This document shows, in pieces, positions 21,962 through 32,700 of a DNA stretch of 57,030 nucleotides. This DNA comes from Diplocarpon mali (lineage: Eukaryota; Ascomycota; Leotiomycetes; Helotiales; Drepanopezizaceae), in the NCBI GenBank assembly GCA_024741835.1, contig JAENRP010000090.1, forward strand, positions 99,148-156,177, in the 5' to 3' direction. The number at the start of each line of letters is the position of its first letter. The first letter of the stretch is position 1. Below the pieces are notes generated by a model. The model made no database searches. It saw nothing but the letters and a program-made list of their open reading frames with translations, and was not told the DNA's origin. The position numbers and the translations under genes were made by a program.

Positions 21962-24865
21962 ACTCGCACTTCTTAATATCTGCTTAAAGGCCAGCCTTTA
22001 AGAGTTGTTTCAGCACCTTTTTAATATAATCCTAGTGCTCTTTAACGTTCTTTAAGTAAATTAAAATATCGTTTAAATATACTATATAAAAATCATTTAA
22101 GTAATCTAAAAGAACGTTATTCATATACTGCTAATAAGTACTAGGTCTATTATAAAGGCCGAATAGGAGAACCTTGTATTTATAGGATCTGTACCTTATT
22201 CGAAAGGTGGTATATTCCTCCGATTCGGGGTCTATTTGTATCTAATTGAAAGCGGCTCAAATATCCAGTTTTATAAAGATCTTGGCTTTAGATACTCGCC
22301 TTAAAAGCTCGTCTATCCTCGGAATCGGGTAAGCGTCCTTCCGAGTTAGTGCGTTTAGCTTCCAATAGTCTATGCAAAATCAGAGGCTACCGTTAGCCTT
22401 CTTTACAAATAGCACTAGCGAAGCAAAGGGACTAGTACTTATCTTGATAAAGCCTTTGTTTAAATTCTTAAATAAGTACTCCTTTATAACCTTAAGCTCC
22501 TTAGTAGATTGATAATAGAAGGGCGAATAGGCGTTAGGCAGGGGCCCTTTTAGCTATATCTTATAATTATAATACTAATAGGGAGGGAGGGTATCTATAT
22601 CCCTTTTTAAGAAAGCTTATCTTAAAGATCGGTACTATTTTAAGAGTCGATTGTTAATCAGCTTTTCAATATTAGGATTCTTAGGCTTATATCTTTCCTT
22701 TAAAATCCTATTCACTTTATAAATACTAGTTTAAAAGAACTCCGTCTCCTTATACTTTATATTATAATAAAAGGCATTAGTACTAATTTCGCAAATAGGA
22801 ACTGCAGCTTTAGGGCATTTGCAAATAGGGTTAGATTATAGTCGATTTATATTAGACTGTTTTCCTAGATCTAGCTTAATTATAAGCAGGGGCGCGGGCC
22901 TAGTAATAGTAATAAGGATCTTGCGCCTAGCTAAGACTACTAAATTGATATAAGACTATCTTCTATTAATCTATTAAGCTTTATCTATAGCTATTTCCTA
23001 TTCTCTACAATTGACGTTAGCTTAATAATCGAATCGGATCCGAAGTCCTTTAGAAGGGAGAAGACAAATGAGAATTTCCTTTGCGAATCGAGGAGATAAG
23101 GGGTAATACAAAGGCCATACGAATTAGTTTTCCTTTAGATTAAGTTTCAATCGAAATCGGCGCATCCATTTGACTCTAATAATAGTATTGCGCTAGCCTA
23201 GGTTAAGAATAACCTAAGGGTAGTTGTAAATACGCCTTCTATCAATTGTTAAGTGAAAGCGTATATAGTATATAGCTTATGCGCAAATAGTATTTTAAAA
23301 TCTATAGATAGGAATAAGGGCTAGCAGAAGAAGAATTTGAGAGCCAGTCGCTTTCAAAAGACGTATAAAAAGGAAATAATTTAAAAATAGGTAACTAAGG
23401 GCTCTAGTATCTATTAAAGCTAATAATAATACTCTAAGTCTATTTATACTAATAGTATAAGAGGTTAGGAATTGCTTCCCTCCTATTAAAGAGTTAAGAT
23501 CTAGCTTTAATAAGTCGCACTTTCGCAGGCCTAAGTAGTAGTCTTTTCCTAAGCCTCTTTATTTTCCTAATCTTCTTCTATTTTAACCCTATTCTTAATT
23601 AAGTCCAAAGTCGGATTAGCTTCCTTTATATCTTTTAAAGCATCGATCTTATTTGCAAAAGGGCACTCAGTCTTATAGTGACTAGTTTTACTATAAGTCC
23701 AGCAGGTGGCTTACTTAAAGGGTAAAGTAGGAGAACTAGCCTTAGCTGGCGTATCTTAGCGAAAAGGGGTAGTCGGCTTTAAGGCTAGTGTTCTAGAAAC
23801 TCAAGTGGTACTTCTAGCGCTCGGACCGCAAGCGGTCTTATTAAAGAGCGAATTAGATATCTTTTAGTATAATACTAAGATCGCTTTACTTCTAATTAAA
23901 GGGTTAAGAAGTTGATTGCTTTAGCATTTAGCATTAAGGGCGTTTAATTAGTTAACTATAATAGTATAGTCCTTCCCTTAGGAGGCCTTAGCTAGAGCGT
24001 AAGCAGCTCTAAGCTAAGGGGTAATCTTATTCTATATAAAGAAGAACTACTTAGATCTTAAGACCTCTCCTTAGATTATAGTAGATTAAAATCAGACTTA
24101 AAATTAAGGGAAAGTTTCTTTAGAATAACCGGCTTCTCTTATATAAAGGTGATAAAAAGTAGATCGAAATAGGTCTACCTCTTAGCTAGTTAAAAAGTAA
24201 CTACTTAGCAGTTCTACCATTTCTTAATAGTTTCGAAAGGGATTAGTCTTCGAAAGGTACTAGGGTTCGAGGTACGTTCGGGCTTATCTTATAGTAGATC
24301 CTTAAATAAGGGCTCGGCGAGCTCGCTCATTCGGATATAGGTCGGCGTTAACTTGCAATCAGTCTTAGACTGAAGCTAATTACTATTTATATATTAAGGA
24401 GGTTCTATTATTAAAGGGAGTGATCTTTTCGATCAGCTGAATTTTTAGCCGTTTTATATCTATATCGACTTCTAAAGGAGGCTAAGTCTCGCAAAGGTAG
24501 GTAGAATCTCGCTTAATAGTCTAATATACGCGCTAAGCCGTCTCTTAGCTTTAATAAGCTAGGGTCTCTAGGCTAAAGATAGCTTAAGCAATCCTGCTAA
24601 TCTCGCTTTGCAATTATTAATTAGATTAGTCTTAGCATTATATAGATTCTTCTAAACCTAAGACTATTCCTTATAAGACGTTTAGGTTTGAAAAGTCTTA
24701 TTTATCTCAATTGGCTTAGCTATATTGTTATAGTCTTTTGCCCTTAGCAGCAGAGGAAGGTCTAGCCCTAGGGGCTGGAGTAGGGGTACTCCTTATAGAA
24801 GCTAGTTCCTTAAACGAACTAAGTATATTCTGTATTTGCTAACTTCCGGCTAGTAGGGAATTCAT
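21962..24865 (-). pseudogene. Gyp-1 A2 gag, protease and RT (5' half)
   Basis: Gag starts at ATG 24865-24863 (MNSLLAGS). A zinc-knuckle remnant CWTYSKTSHYKTEC at about 23665-23705 has Tyr (TAT) at the second Cys of CCHC. Protease begins 1,445 nt after the gag start and therefore lies in the -1 frame, as in A1 and A3. RT is at about 22000-22560; its box near 22063-22090 reads YLNDIL. The frame runs into the Cop-1 insertion just after the ADIKKCEFY-type thumb motif and continues in the fragment ending at 14399. Gag forms the particle; protease and RT process it and copy the genome. Stops are frequent and nearly all TAG/TAA. Confidence 0.9.
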
Positions 24866-25173
24866 TTTACCGATTTTGGTTTCAATAGGGATTCGGTTAA
24901 AAAGGGGTTTTATAGAAAAAGGATTCTAATAGCATAGTACTCTTCTAACTTCTACCTATAGCGCTTTTACAAAAGGAGTAGTTAAGAAAATCCAGCTAAT
25001 AAAAGCGTTCTTTGATTATACTAGTTAATAAGCTACACTCAAGCTCCCAGTTTGTTTAAAAGATCTTTAGGATCCTAACTCTATTAAAAGTCAAAATAAC
25101 TGCGAATCGATTTTCAAAAGGGGTAAGATATTATTAAAAGCCGTCCCCGGCGGAGAAGAACTTCTTTATTTAA
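24866..25173 (-). other. Gyp-1 A2 leader, 308 nt
   Basis: Leader between 5' LTR and gag, the same length as in A1 and A3. Starts TTAAATAAAGAAG next to the LTR; primer tRNA not recognised. Confidence 0.7.
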
Positions 25174-25480
25174 TATAATAATATAGAACCGCTGAAGTGC
25201 GAAATCAAGTATAGGAGTAAGAAGTAGTGCAAAAGGCGTATTCTATAGGTCTAATATAAAGGAAACGAAGAAGTTAGAGAACCCTCCTTAAGGGAGAGCC
25301 CTTCTTCCTTATATATATAGCAGCTAGAAGCTCTATTGCCCATTTATATAATATTATATAAGAATATCCTTTTATACCTTTAAAGTCGATTTAAGAAAAC
25401 CCTATATCGAATCGAGATTGCAAAACCTTAAAACGCTATACTCCCAGGTAATTGCACTAAGTAGAGGTGCAGCCATTATA
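25174..25480 (-). repeat. Gyp-1 LTR (A2, 5' LTR), 307 bp
   Basis: Starts TATAATAATATAG and ends CCATTATA, followed by the GTATA duplication. Confidence 0.95.
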
Positions 25481-25730
25481 GTATATCGCCCATTTGCACT
25501 ATTCGCCATTTGAGATCATATTTAGCTATAAACCTATAGGCACTCTTAAAGCTATCTTTCCAATTGCACTAAGATAGAGTATAATTGCTTTATTAAAAGC
25601 AAATTGCACTTCTATATACCCTATAGAGGAAGAGCATAGGAATTGCATTATTGACTTTATAGTCTAGAGAATATAACTACAAAGATAAGCCTAAGAAGAC
25701 TCCGATTTTTCTAAAGACAAGATAGCTTAA
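25481..25730 (+). pseudogene. Gyp-2 integrase, middle fragment
   Basis: Continuation of Gyp-2 integrase after A2: YIAHLHYSPFEIIFSYKPIG then a Pro/Ile-rich linker. The first five bases are the duplicated GTATA. The last five, CTTAA, are the duplicated target of the solo LTR. Confidence 0.85.
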
Positions 25731-25928
25731 TGTGGTGCGGTCGGCTGGAGGGCCTTCATTGGGTCGCTTAGGAGGCTCGCTGATGTGGATGAAGATGATT
25801 GATTGTATTATTATCTAGTGTATATATGGTAAGGAGACTTCGGAAAGAAAAGGGAGAGTCTATGACTCAGCAGGAGTCACGTGGAGGGTCTCCAGAATAA
25901 GTGGAGACTCCGCCCATTCTGCACGACA
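25731..25928 (-). repeat. Solo LTR of Cop-1, 198 bp
   Basis: One complete Cop-1 LTR (TGTGGTGCGG...GCACGACA) with no internal sequence, flanked by CTTAA on both sides (25726-25730 and 25929-25933). This is the product expected when the two LTRs of an inserted Cop-1 recombine. It is in the same orientation as the full Cop-1. Confidence 0.95.
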
Positions 25929-25933
25929 CTTAA

Positions 25934-26394
25934 TAATACGATCTAAGAGTTAGATCATTCTACTAGTTCTCGCCAAGAGACCTCGTTATACTATATAACT
26001 ATAAAGAATTAGGAAAGAAGCTAAGAGCTTTATAAAAAGGGCCTTTTATTATCGTTAGCTTTTTAAAAGATATAAAGAAGTCTTATACACTATAATAGAT
26101 CAATAGCACTATTATCAAAAGGTACAACTTCTATAAGAACGACCTTAAGCCTTTTAAACTACGCAAAAGCCATATTATTATAAGAAGAGAGGCACCTATA
26201 CCTATTTCCTAAAATATACGCTATAGAGCTAGCTCTTATAAAGATAAGGGGTAGGTTAAGAGTACTTATCAAAAATCAGAAGGAAAACTATAACTTACTA
26301 ATTAGCTTCTATTATTACTCTCTAAGGTTTCGCAGATAATAAAGGGAATAAAAGATATAGACTACTAGTATGGAGACCTGAGATGGATAGGTCT
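25934..26394 (+). pseudogene. Gyp-2 integrase C-terminal fragment and 3' end
   Basis: Resumes with VLARDLVILYNYKELGKKL and GPFIIVSFLKD, the SH3-like C-terminal part of Gypsy integrases. The frame degenerates after about 26290. The end is purine-rich and may be the polypurine tract preceding the LTR at 26395. Confidence 0.8.
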
Positions 26395-26613
26395 TGTGAC
26401 ATATATTATATGATCGATATAAGACGGTAGGAGGATAAAAGGGCCATCTTCTATATATAGAGATAGCGCGTATTACTATAGTACTAAATATACCCTATAC
26501 TTAGGACTTATTCCTAATATCTTATCTAAGAGAGCCCGCTTATAGTACTTCCTCCTCTTATTTTTAGGTCTTCCCTTAGGCCTATTCTTATATTATCTCC
26601 CCTTAGTTTTATA
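26395..26613 (+). repeat. LTR between Gyp-2 and Gyp-3, about 219 bp
   Basis: Starts TGTGACATATATTATATG and ends TTTTATA (from TTACA-like), followed at once by a primer-site-like sequence and preceded by a purine-rich run. It fits the Gyp-3 5' LTR, but could be the Gyp-2 3' LTR, or both. No second copy is in the window, so the limits are inferred. Confidence 0.65.
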
Positions 26614-26635
26614 TTAGTGACCTACGCAGGGACCG
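26614..26635 (+). other. Primer-binding site of Gyp-3
   Basis: TTAGTGACCTACGCAGGG directly follows the LTR. With one G-to-A change this becomes a TGGTGACC start, the complement of a tRNA 3' end finishing GGTCACCA. Such sites occur in many fungal Gypsy elements. The exact tRNA was not identified. Confidence 0.6.
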
Positions 26636-26923
26636 ATTTCTTAAGATTTCCATCCTTATACGACCTTATCGATCTCTTAGTTCGCAGATAAAAGACCGGC
26701 CTTTGAAATACGTCTTTGAAATACTTATAGTATTTTAATTAACTTTAAAATCCTTATCTTTAATCGCTTAATTACTTAGAATTATCGATTTTCGTTTAGC
26801 AACTATTAATAACCTTAGATTTTCCCTTTTCGGCTCTGCTTTAAAAACCCCTATTTTCTTTCTTAACTCTAAGATTTTCGGAATTTTCGGCTTCCTAGTA
26901 TAAAAAGTTTAGTAGACCCTATA
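26636..26923 (+). other. Gyp-3 leader
   Basis: Leader upstream of gag; no gene or structure recognised. Contains a direct repeat of gaaatacgtctttgaaatac type near 26715. Confidence 0.55.
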
Positions 26924-29249
26924 ATAGCAATCTCTAATAGTAGTAGTTTCGAGTACTTAAGTAATACTAAGCGCAAACTCTAATTAGAAGTATCTCCTTA
27001 GAATCCTTAGAAATCCGAATCTGATAATTCAGCCGCTTTAGCTAGATAGAACTTTAAAAATTGCCTTAAAATCGTCTCTAGAGACCCCTTTATTCTAAGG
27101 ACTAATAGGAATTAGCCTAAAGGCTAAAAAGAGTCTTAGATATAAACCTTATCTTAGAAATTAGTCTTAGATTAAGTAAACCTTATCTTATTGCAATTAG
27201 TTGCAACGCTCTTATTAGCTATTTAATACCTATTTAAAATCTCTTAGTAAACTTAGATTAAACTTTTAGCAGAATCCGGAATTCTACTCCTAGGCCTAGC
27301 CTATAAGTAAGAGGATAAAAAGACGTCCTTAAACAACTTAAGACTACTACCTACTTTTTCAATATTAATATTAGAAAATATTAAAAATAATAATAATTTT
27401 AAACTTTTTACTAACCCTTTATTTAAATCTTTTTAAACTCGTCCTAGTCACTTTAAGATTAACTTAGATTTTAAATGTTCTTTAAGCCCTTTTGAATTTT
27501 AAAATACTCCTCTTAGCAATCAATCTCGCAATATTAAAGCTTCCCCTTTGCCCCTTATAGATTCTATTAACCCAAACGGTTAGTATAAAATAATAATAGC
27601 CGTATTTAGGGCTATTACTAATCACTTTCCCCTCCCTAGTTCCCTTAGCGCTCCTTACTTTATAAGCGCTAATATCACTAATTTCCTTAAGTAATATAAG
27701 GAAACTTATTACAATTTTAGTATTATATAAAAGGATATGATTTCTCGACTTTCTTAATACTATAATTATATAAGTAAAGATATTATTAAGTCCCTTCCTA
27801 AATAGAAAACTTATAGTTCATAAGAACTCCTTATTAAGGCCTTTAAATCTAAGTTCCGCAAATTTAATAGATAGCAGATTCGCAATACCTTAGCTTTCTT
27901 AAAGGAATTTGTTTTAATTACTTAAACTCTTAAGGAACTTAAAAACTACTATCGGACTTTTACTTATATATTAAATATCTTAATCAGCTAGAAAATACTT
28001 AGCGAAGTTGAAAGAGGCCGCCTTTTTTTACTCGGATTACCTATTGGCTTTTGAAATAAGATTATTAAGCATTTTAGGATCGATAAGCAAGATCCTATAA
28101 CCTTTGCCTTATTTGAGGAATTCTTAGCCTTTGCTTTAAAATCAGATCTTAGTAAGAGAACTATTAATACTATAAAGTAGGAAAAAGCCCTTATTCCCTT
28201 TTATATTAAAGACCTTAAGAGCCTAGTCTAAGAACATTCGAAAGCTCTAGAAGTTATAGAAGAGGCAAAGAAGAACTTAGTAGTTATACCTTTCATTTGC
28301 AGGCCTAACTTAAAAGTAAGATCCAACCTTAGAATTAAGGAACTTAAGACCTAATTTGCAAAACTCCGAATCTAAAGCTTAGAAACTAGAATTAATAATC
28401 TCTTATAGGAAAAATAGCATATTCCTTAGTTTAGTAATAAATAAAACTCAGCTACTATAAGCCAACTTAATAGTTCCTATTACTAGACTCCTACTTCTTA
28501 TCATTCGGAATAACCAGCTAATATAAGAACGCAATAGCTGGCTAAAGAAGGAGGAATTGATCTTAACTAGTACTTTGCTAATATTAATGCTATAGGATAT
28601 TAAGGAAACGGCAATAGAAGACAACTAACTTATAACTTTTGCAATAACAAAGAACCCAATTGCGCTTTATATAAGTACTGCAATAATTGCCCTCTTTTCC
28701 TTTGTTTTATTAATACTAAGGTTATATATATTAATAAGTATAGGATGCTTTATATTAGAGATCCTAGGCTAGATGCTATCCCTATTAAAAAATACTAGAA
28801 TCGTTTATAGCTATAGACTATTCGAATAATAATATGCGGTATAAAGTAGGATAAGGATTTGGCCGAACGGAAGCGCATTATTGAAATCAACTCTAAGGTC
28901 CTAACTTATATATATATAAGTCTAGCTAGCAATCTACTTAAGGGAGTGCTTACTAACTAAACTTTAAACCAAACTGCTATTAAAGTCAAAGGTATCTCTA
29001 TTTTAAGATAGGTTAATAATAACGTATTTGCTAATATTAATACTACTTCTATATCCAGAAACCCTTAGAATACTTAGCGTCCTTTTAGATCTACTACTCC
29101 TTTAATACTAATAAAACTAGCTAAGGTTTAGAAATTAATGCGTGCAACTTAGGAATCTTAATATAAAGTCCAAATGCTAAAAGATATGCAATAATCTAGA
29201 ATTATAATAGATAAGGATAAAGCCGATATAGTAGACGAATTGATTAGAG
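26924..29249 (+). pseudogene. Gyp-3 gag (interrupted by C1)
   Basis: Gag-like frame beginning at an ATA (26924) that may be a mutated ATG: IAISNSSSFEYLS. It holds a structured capsid-like part (about 27560-28180: YKETYYNFSII, RKFNR, TYILNILIS, GRLFLLGLPIGF) typical of fungal Gypsy gags, then a charged linker and a nucleic-acid-binding Cys cluster FCNNKEPNCALYKYCNNCPL near 28635-28695. The same frame continues after C1 into protease: 26924 to 35447, less the 6,189-bp insertion and duplication, is a multiple of three. TAG/TAA stops throughout. Confidence 0.82.
29245..29249. repeat. Target-site duplication TAGAG, left copy (C1 into Gyp-3)
   Basis: TAGAG here and at 35434-35438 flanks Cop-2 C1. 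Confidence 0.95.
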
Positions 29250-29444
29250 TATTAAGCTTAAATGAGTCGGCGCAGTAGGTAACGGAAACTTCTAAAGGTC
29301 GATGGTCGATATATTGGTAAGAGTTAAGGAAGGAAGGTTACCCCTTTCTTCCTTATAGCTATATACGTATTAATATCCTACTAATTAAGCAGTAGGGTTA
29401 TATGATAATATATTAGAGTAATAGCTGTATCACCTATCTTAATA
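29250..29444 (-). repeat. Cop-2 LTR (C1, 3' LTR), 195 bp
   Basis: Runs from TATTAAGC to TCTTAATA; with TG/CA restored at the tips the ends form the inverted repeat TGTTAAG/CTTAACA. Same length as 35239-35433, 46945-47139, 52889-53083 and 55246-55440. Confidence 0.95.
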
Positions 29445-29764
29445 CCCCTACTTAGACCTTACTCTAATTGACCTATAGTTGGGAAAATAATAACTATCCT
29501 TTTGCGCTAATCTAACTCCTAGGTATCTCTCTAAATTAAAAACAATTAATTAATAGCAACCTCTATTAAAATCACTAATCCTACTTATAAGGTAGGACTA
29601 GGAGTCAAATTTCCTAAAAGATATTCCTTTATAAGACTATATGACTTAACTCATAGTCTAGGCCTAGGAGTCGATTTAAAAACTTTCCTTTATAAGACTA
29701 TATGACTTAACTCGCAAGGTGGGCCTAGGAGTCGTCCTTAAGCCTACTAAGCCCCTACTATCTT
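29445..29764 (-). other. Cop-2 C1 3' region with three hairpin units
   Basis: Begins (plus strand) CCCCTACTT, the complement of a short purine tract beside the LTR. Holds three 23-bp hairpin units at 29583-29605, 29649-29671 and 29710-29732. No gene seen. Confidence 0.75.
29583..29732 (-). repeat. Three 23-bp hairpin units at the Cop-2 C1 3' end
   Basis: Units at 29583-29605, 29649-29671 and 29710-29732. The clearest reads ACTCGCAAGG, TGG, GCCTAGGAGT. All are exactly 23 bp with ACT(C) at the left tip and GAGT at the right. The matching three in C2 are at 47278-47300, 47343-47365 and 47404-47426. Confidence 0.85.
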
Positions 29765-32700
29765 CTATAACCTTAGTATATTTTTAAATGCTTTGAACTT
29801 TACAACTATCTTTAGTAGCTTTATAAATCCATCTGCTACTATTCGATCGGTTAGGATATAGGTAATTAATAACTTATTCTTTATAATAAGGTTGCAGATA
29901 AAGTGGTAGGTAATATTAATATATTTCGATCGCTTATATAAGTGTAGATTCTTTGCAAGTGCAATTGCCTTTATATTATCTACTTAAAGATTAATATAGT
30001 TCTTATCTTATCTAATATACTTAACGAAACCTATATCTTTTAGAACTTAGGCGATCTATAATCCTTACTTGCAATTTGATAATATCGATATATATTCGGC
30101 CTTAGTGCTTGCAATAGCTACTGATTTCTGCTTCTTACTTCCCTATAATATAGGTCTGCTATATAGCACTGCTACGCTTTTAAATATACTTTTCTAACCT
30201 TTTATATTTGCCTAGTCAGAATCGGTATATACCTTAAGCTTTACGCTTATATGTTTTATTAGTCTATATCTTACCTTCTATATGATTATCGATCGAAGGT
30301 ACCTTTTAAGTCGCTTAACTGCATTCTTATATTAAATCGTCGGATCCTTTAGGTTCTGACTAAGTTATTTAATAATAAAGGCGATATCTGGTCTTATATA
30401 TACTATAGTATATATAATCGCTCTAATATCCTATTAGTACTTCTTCAGATCTCTTCTCTACTTATTTTCATTAGTAGGCTTTAACTTATTATACTTTCCT
30501 TTAATTAGAGTACGCTTTAGCTTAAAGTTGGGAGTATAAGTGAAGAGTCCTATTCGGTCTAGGATCTTCTTAATATACTACTCTTAATCCAACTAGAGTT
30601 CTTAAGTAGAGCGGTTCCTTATAACGCAGATGCTAAAGATCTTATAAATTCCCCCTAGATCCTTAGTATTAAAACGTTTCTGAATTATTATAAAGAACTA
30701 ATCTAATTAAGTAGTTGTTTTCGCAATTATAATAATATTATCAATATATAATAGCAACTTAATTCTACGCTTAGTATAGGTAAAAAGACAAGGGTTAGCT
30801 AGGCTTTAAACGAATCCTATTTCTATTAAAGTAGAGCTATATAAGAGGTTCCAATTATAAGCTGATTATTTAAGCCTATAGATACTGCAAAGTATATAAA
30901 GAGAGTAGCTAGCGCATATAAAAACACTATTAGGTTAAGAGAGAAAAATCCGTTCCTTTATAATCGCTTTAGTAAATGCATTTTTAATATTGTACTATTT
31001 ACATTTAAGGTCCTTAGCAGCTACTATTGCTATAAATATGCAAAGGGTATTTATGCGAACTATTAGCGCGAATGTATTAAAGTAATCTTTTCTATACTAT
31101 TAGGAGAAGCCCTTAGCTATAAGCCTTGCCTTATAATGCTTTAAGGTTCTATTTATATATATCTTAATTATAAAGACCTACTTTATTAATATTAGGTTTA
31201 TATCTTTTGGCATTAGTTCCTTTATTTATATACTATTTATAGTAAGAGAGCTTATCTCCTCTTAGATTGCCTCACTTTATACTACTCTATTCTCTAGGTT
31301 ATTAATAGCTTTGTTATACGTCTTTAGAAGAGAGATTTTCATTATCCTCCCAGCGGCTAAGAATATATTATCTTTATTAAAGCTCTATTAAAGTTCAAGC
31401 TTATAGATCCTATACGCTATTATAGCTTAGATACGCTTAGACTCGCATTCGTCTAAGGTATCTTTTAGTTCTAAGTCTCTATTTCTCTTTAAGGACGTAG
31501 GTTCGGCTATAGGTTCTATAGGCTTATTATTTAAGGAACCGCTTTCTAATAGTAAAGGCTTATTATTACTTATACTTATTTTAAGAACACCCTTTACTAT
31601 AGGTACTTTAACTAAAAGGATGATAATATTAAAGTTATTCTATACTTTAGGCAATTTGCGGATAATAGGAATAGTCTATTCGGCCTTTAGACAACTAGCT
31701 AGTTATTAATTAGCAGGTGCGCTTAATATGCCTAAGCTAAGAGAAAGGGGTTATTAGTTTGGCTTAATAGTATTACTATCAAGTGGTATACCTTGCGAAT
31801 CTCTAGGTATATAGAGCTTTAAGGATAGCTCCTTCCTATTTTAAAATTCGTCGAACTTAACTATTAAAGATATGATTACTTGCCTTAGATCTAGTATATA
31901 TATTATCTATTGCTTTATTATCTATTTAATATACTTAACAAATATATACTCTTTACCTTAGTCTATTAGCTTCTTACTCTTTATACCTATAGGCTAGGAC
32001 TTTAGGCTAATATAGGAGTAGCAGACGCTTTTAAAGACGCGGATATAGTCTAAGCTTAATTTCTATTTAAAATATATCTTATATAGCGATATTCGAGTGC
32101 TATTAACTATTAGCCTACTACCTGTTCTATTTTATAGGTATACGTCTGCCTTAACCGCAAGGTCCTAGAATTCTAATAGCAAGTCAGTATCTCGCAATAG
32201 AGCGCAATAGTCAGTCTTTGCTTATTAAATGCTTCGCTTAATAATACTATTCTAATAGGAACCTTTATATATTATAGTTAGTTTATAACAAACTCCTTAT
32301 TTTACTTATTTATCAAGCTTTACCTTAATCTCTAATGCGTTATTAGACTTAATAGCTATTAGCTTTAATTAGGTCTAGCGTTCCTTTATCACTTTCTAAG
32401 TTTCCAACTTTTCTATAAGCTTAGATTTAGTCCTAGCGCAAATAGTCTATATCTGCTAAGTAGAGTTATCTATTATTTAAGAAAACCAATTATTTCTTCT
32501 AATTAAGGTTGTAAATAGTCTAGTAGTATTAATGGATATTAGCGCTAGTATCGAATCTTTCTATAGACTAAGCTTAATTTGCGTTTGATTTTAAAGTTTT
32601 ATTAGCTTGCAAATTCAGTATATTAAGCGATCCTTTAGTACTTAGATCTTCCGTTTTAAAGTCAAGACCTTATATAAGTCCTTTAATTTCTCTAATCTTA

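Larger units (their letters stand above)
10367..25480 (-). mobile_element. Gyp-1 copy A2, complete Gypsy chromovirus carrying nested Cop-1
   Basis: Complete Gyp-1 with two 307-bp LTRs and a 5-bp target duplication (GTATA). Without the nested Cop-1 and one ATAGA copy it is 7,552 bp. Order on the minus strand: LTR, leader, gag, protease, RT (interrupted by Cop-1), RNase H, integrase, chromodomain, a ~1.3-kb region with an antisense frame, polypurine tract, LTR. It keeps a gag ATG and an RT box of YLND, so it is less decayed than A1. This copy gives the reference structure for A1 and A3. Confidence 0.96.
5947..26394 (+). mobile_element. Gyp-2 Gypsy element, split into three pieces
   Basis: A second, different Gypsy element on the plus strand. 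Pieces are 5947-10366, 25481-25730 and 25934-26394. The integrase reading frame stops at A2 and resumes immediately after it: the left piece ends in VFDTNR and the right resumes with YIAHLHYSPFEIIF, a normal integrase continuation. GTATA at 10362-10366 is repeated at 25481-25485. A Cop-1 solo LTR interrupts it again at 25731. The 5' part (5' LTR, most of gag) is missing, presumably displaced by A1 beyond the window. The purine-rich run before 26395 (ggagacctgagatggatagg) could be its polypurine tract. Confidence 0.88.
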
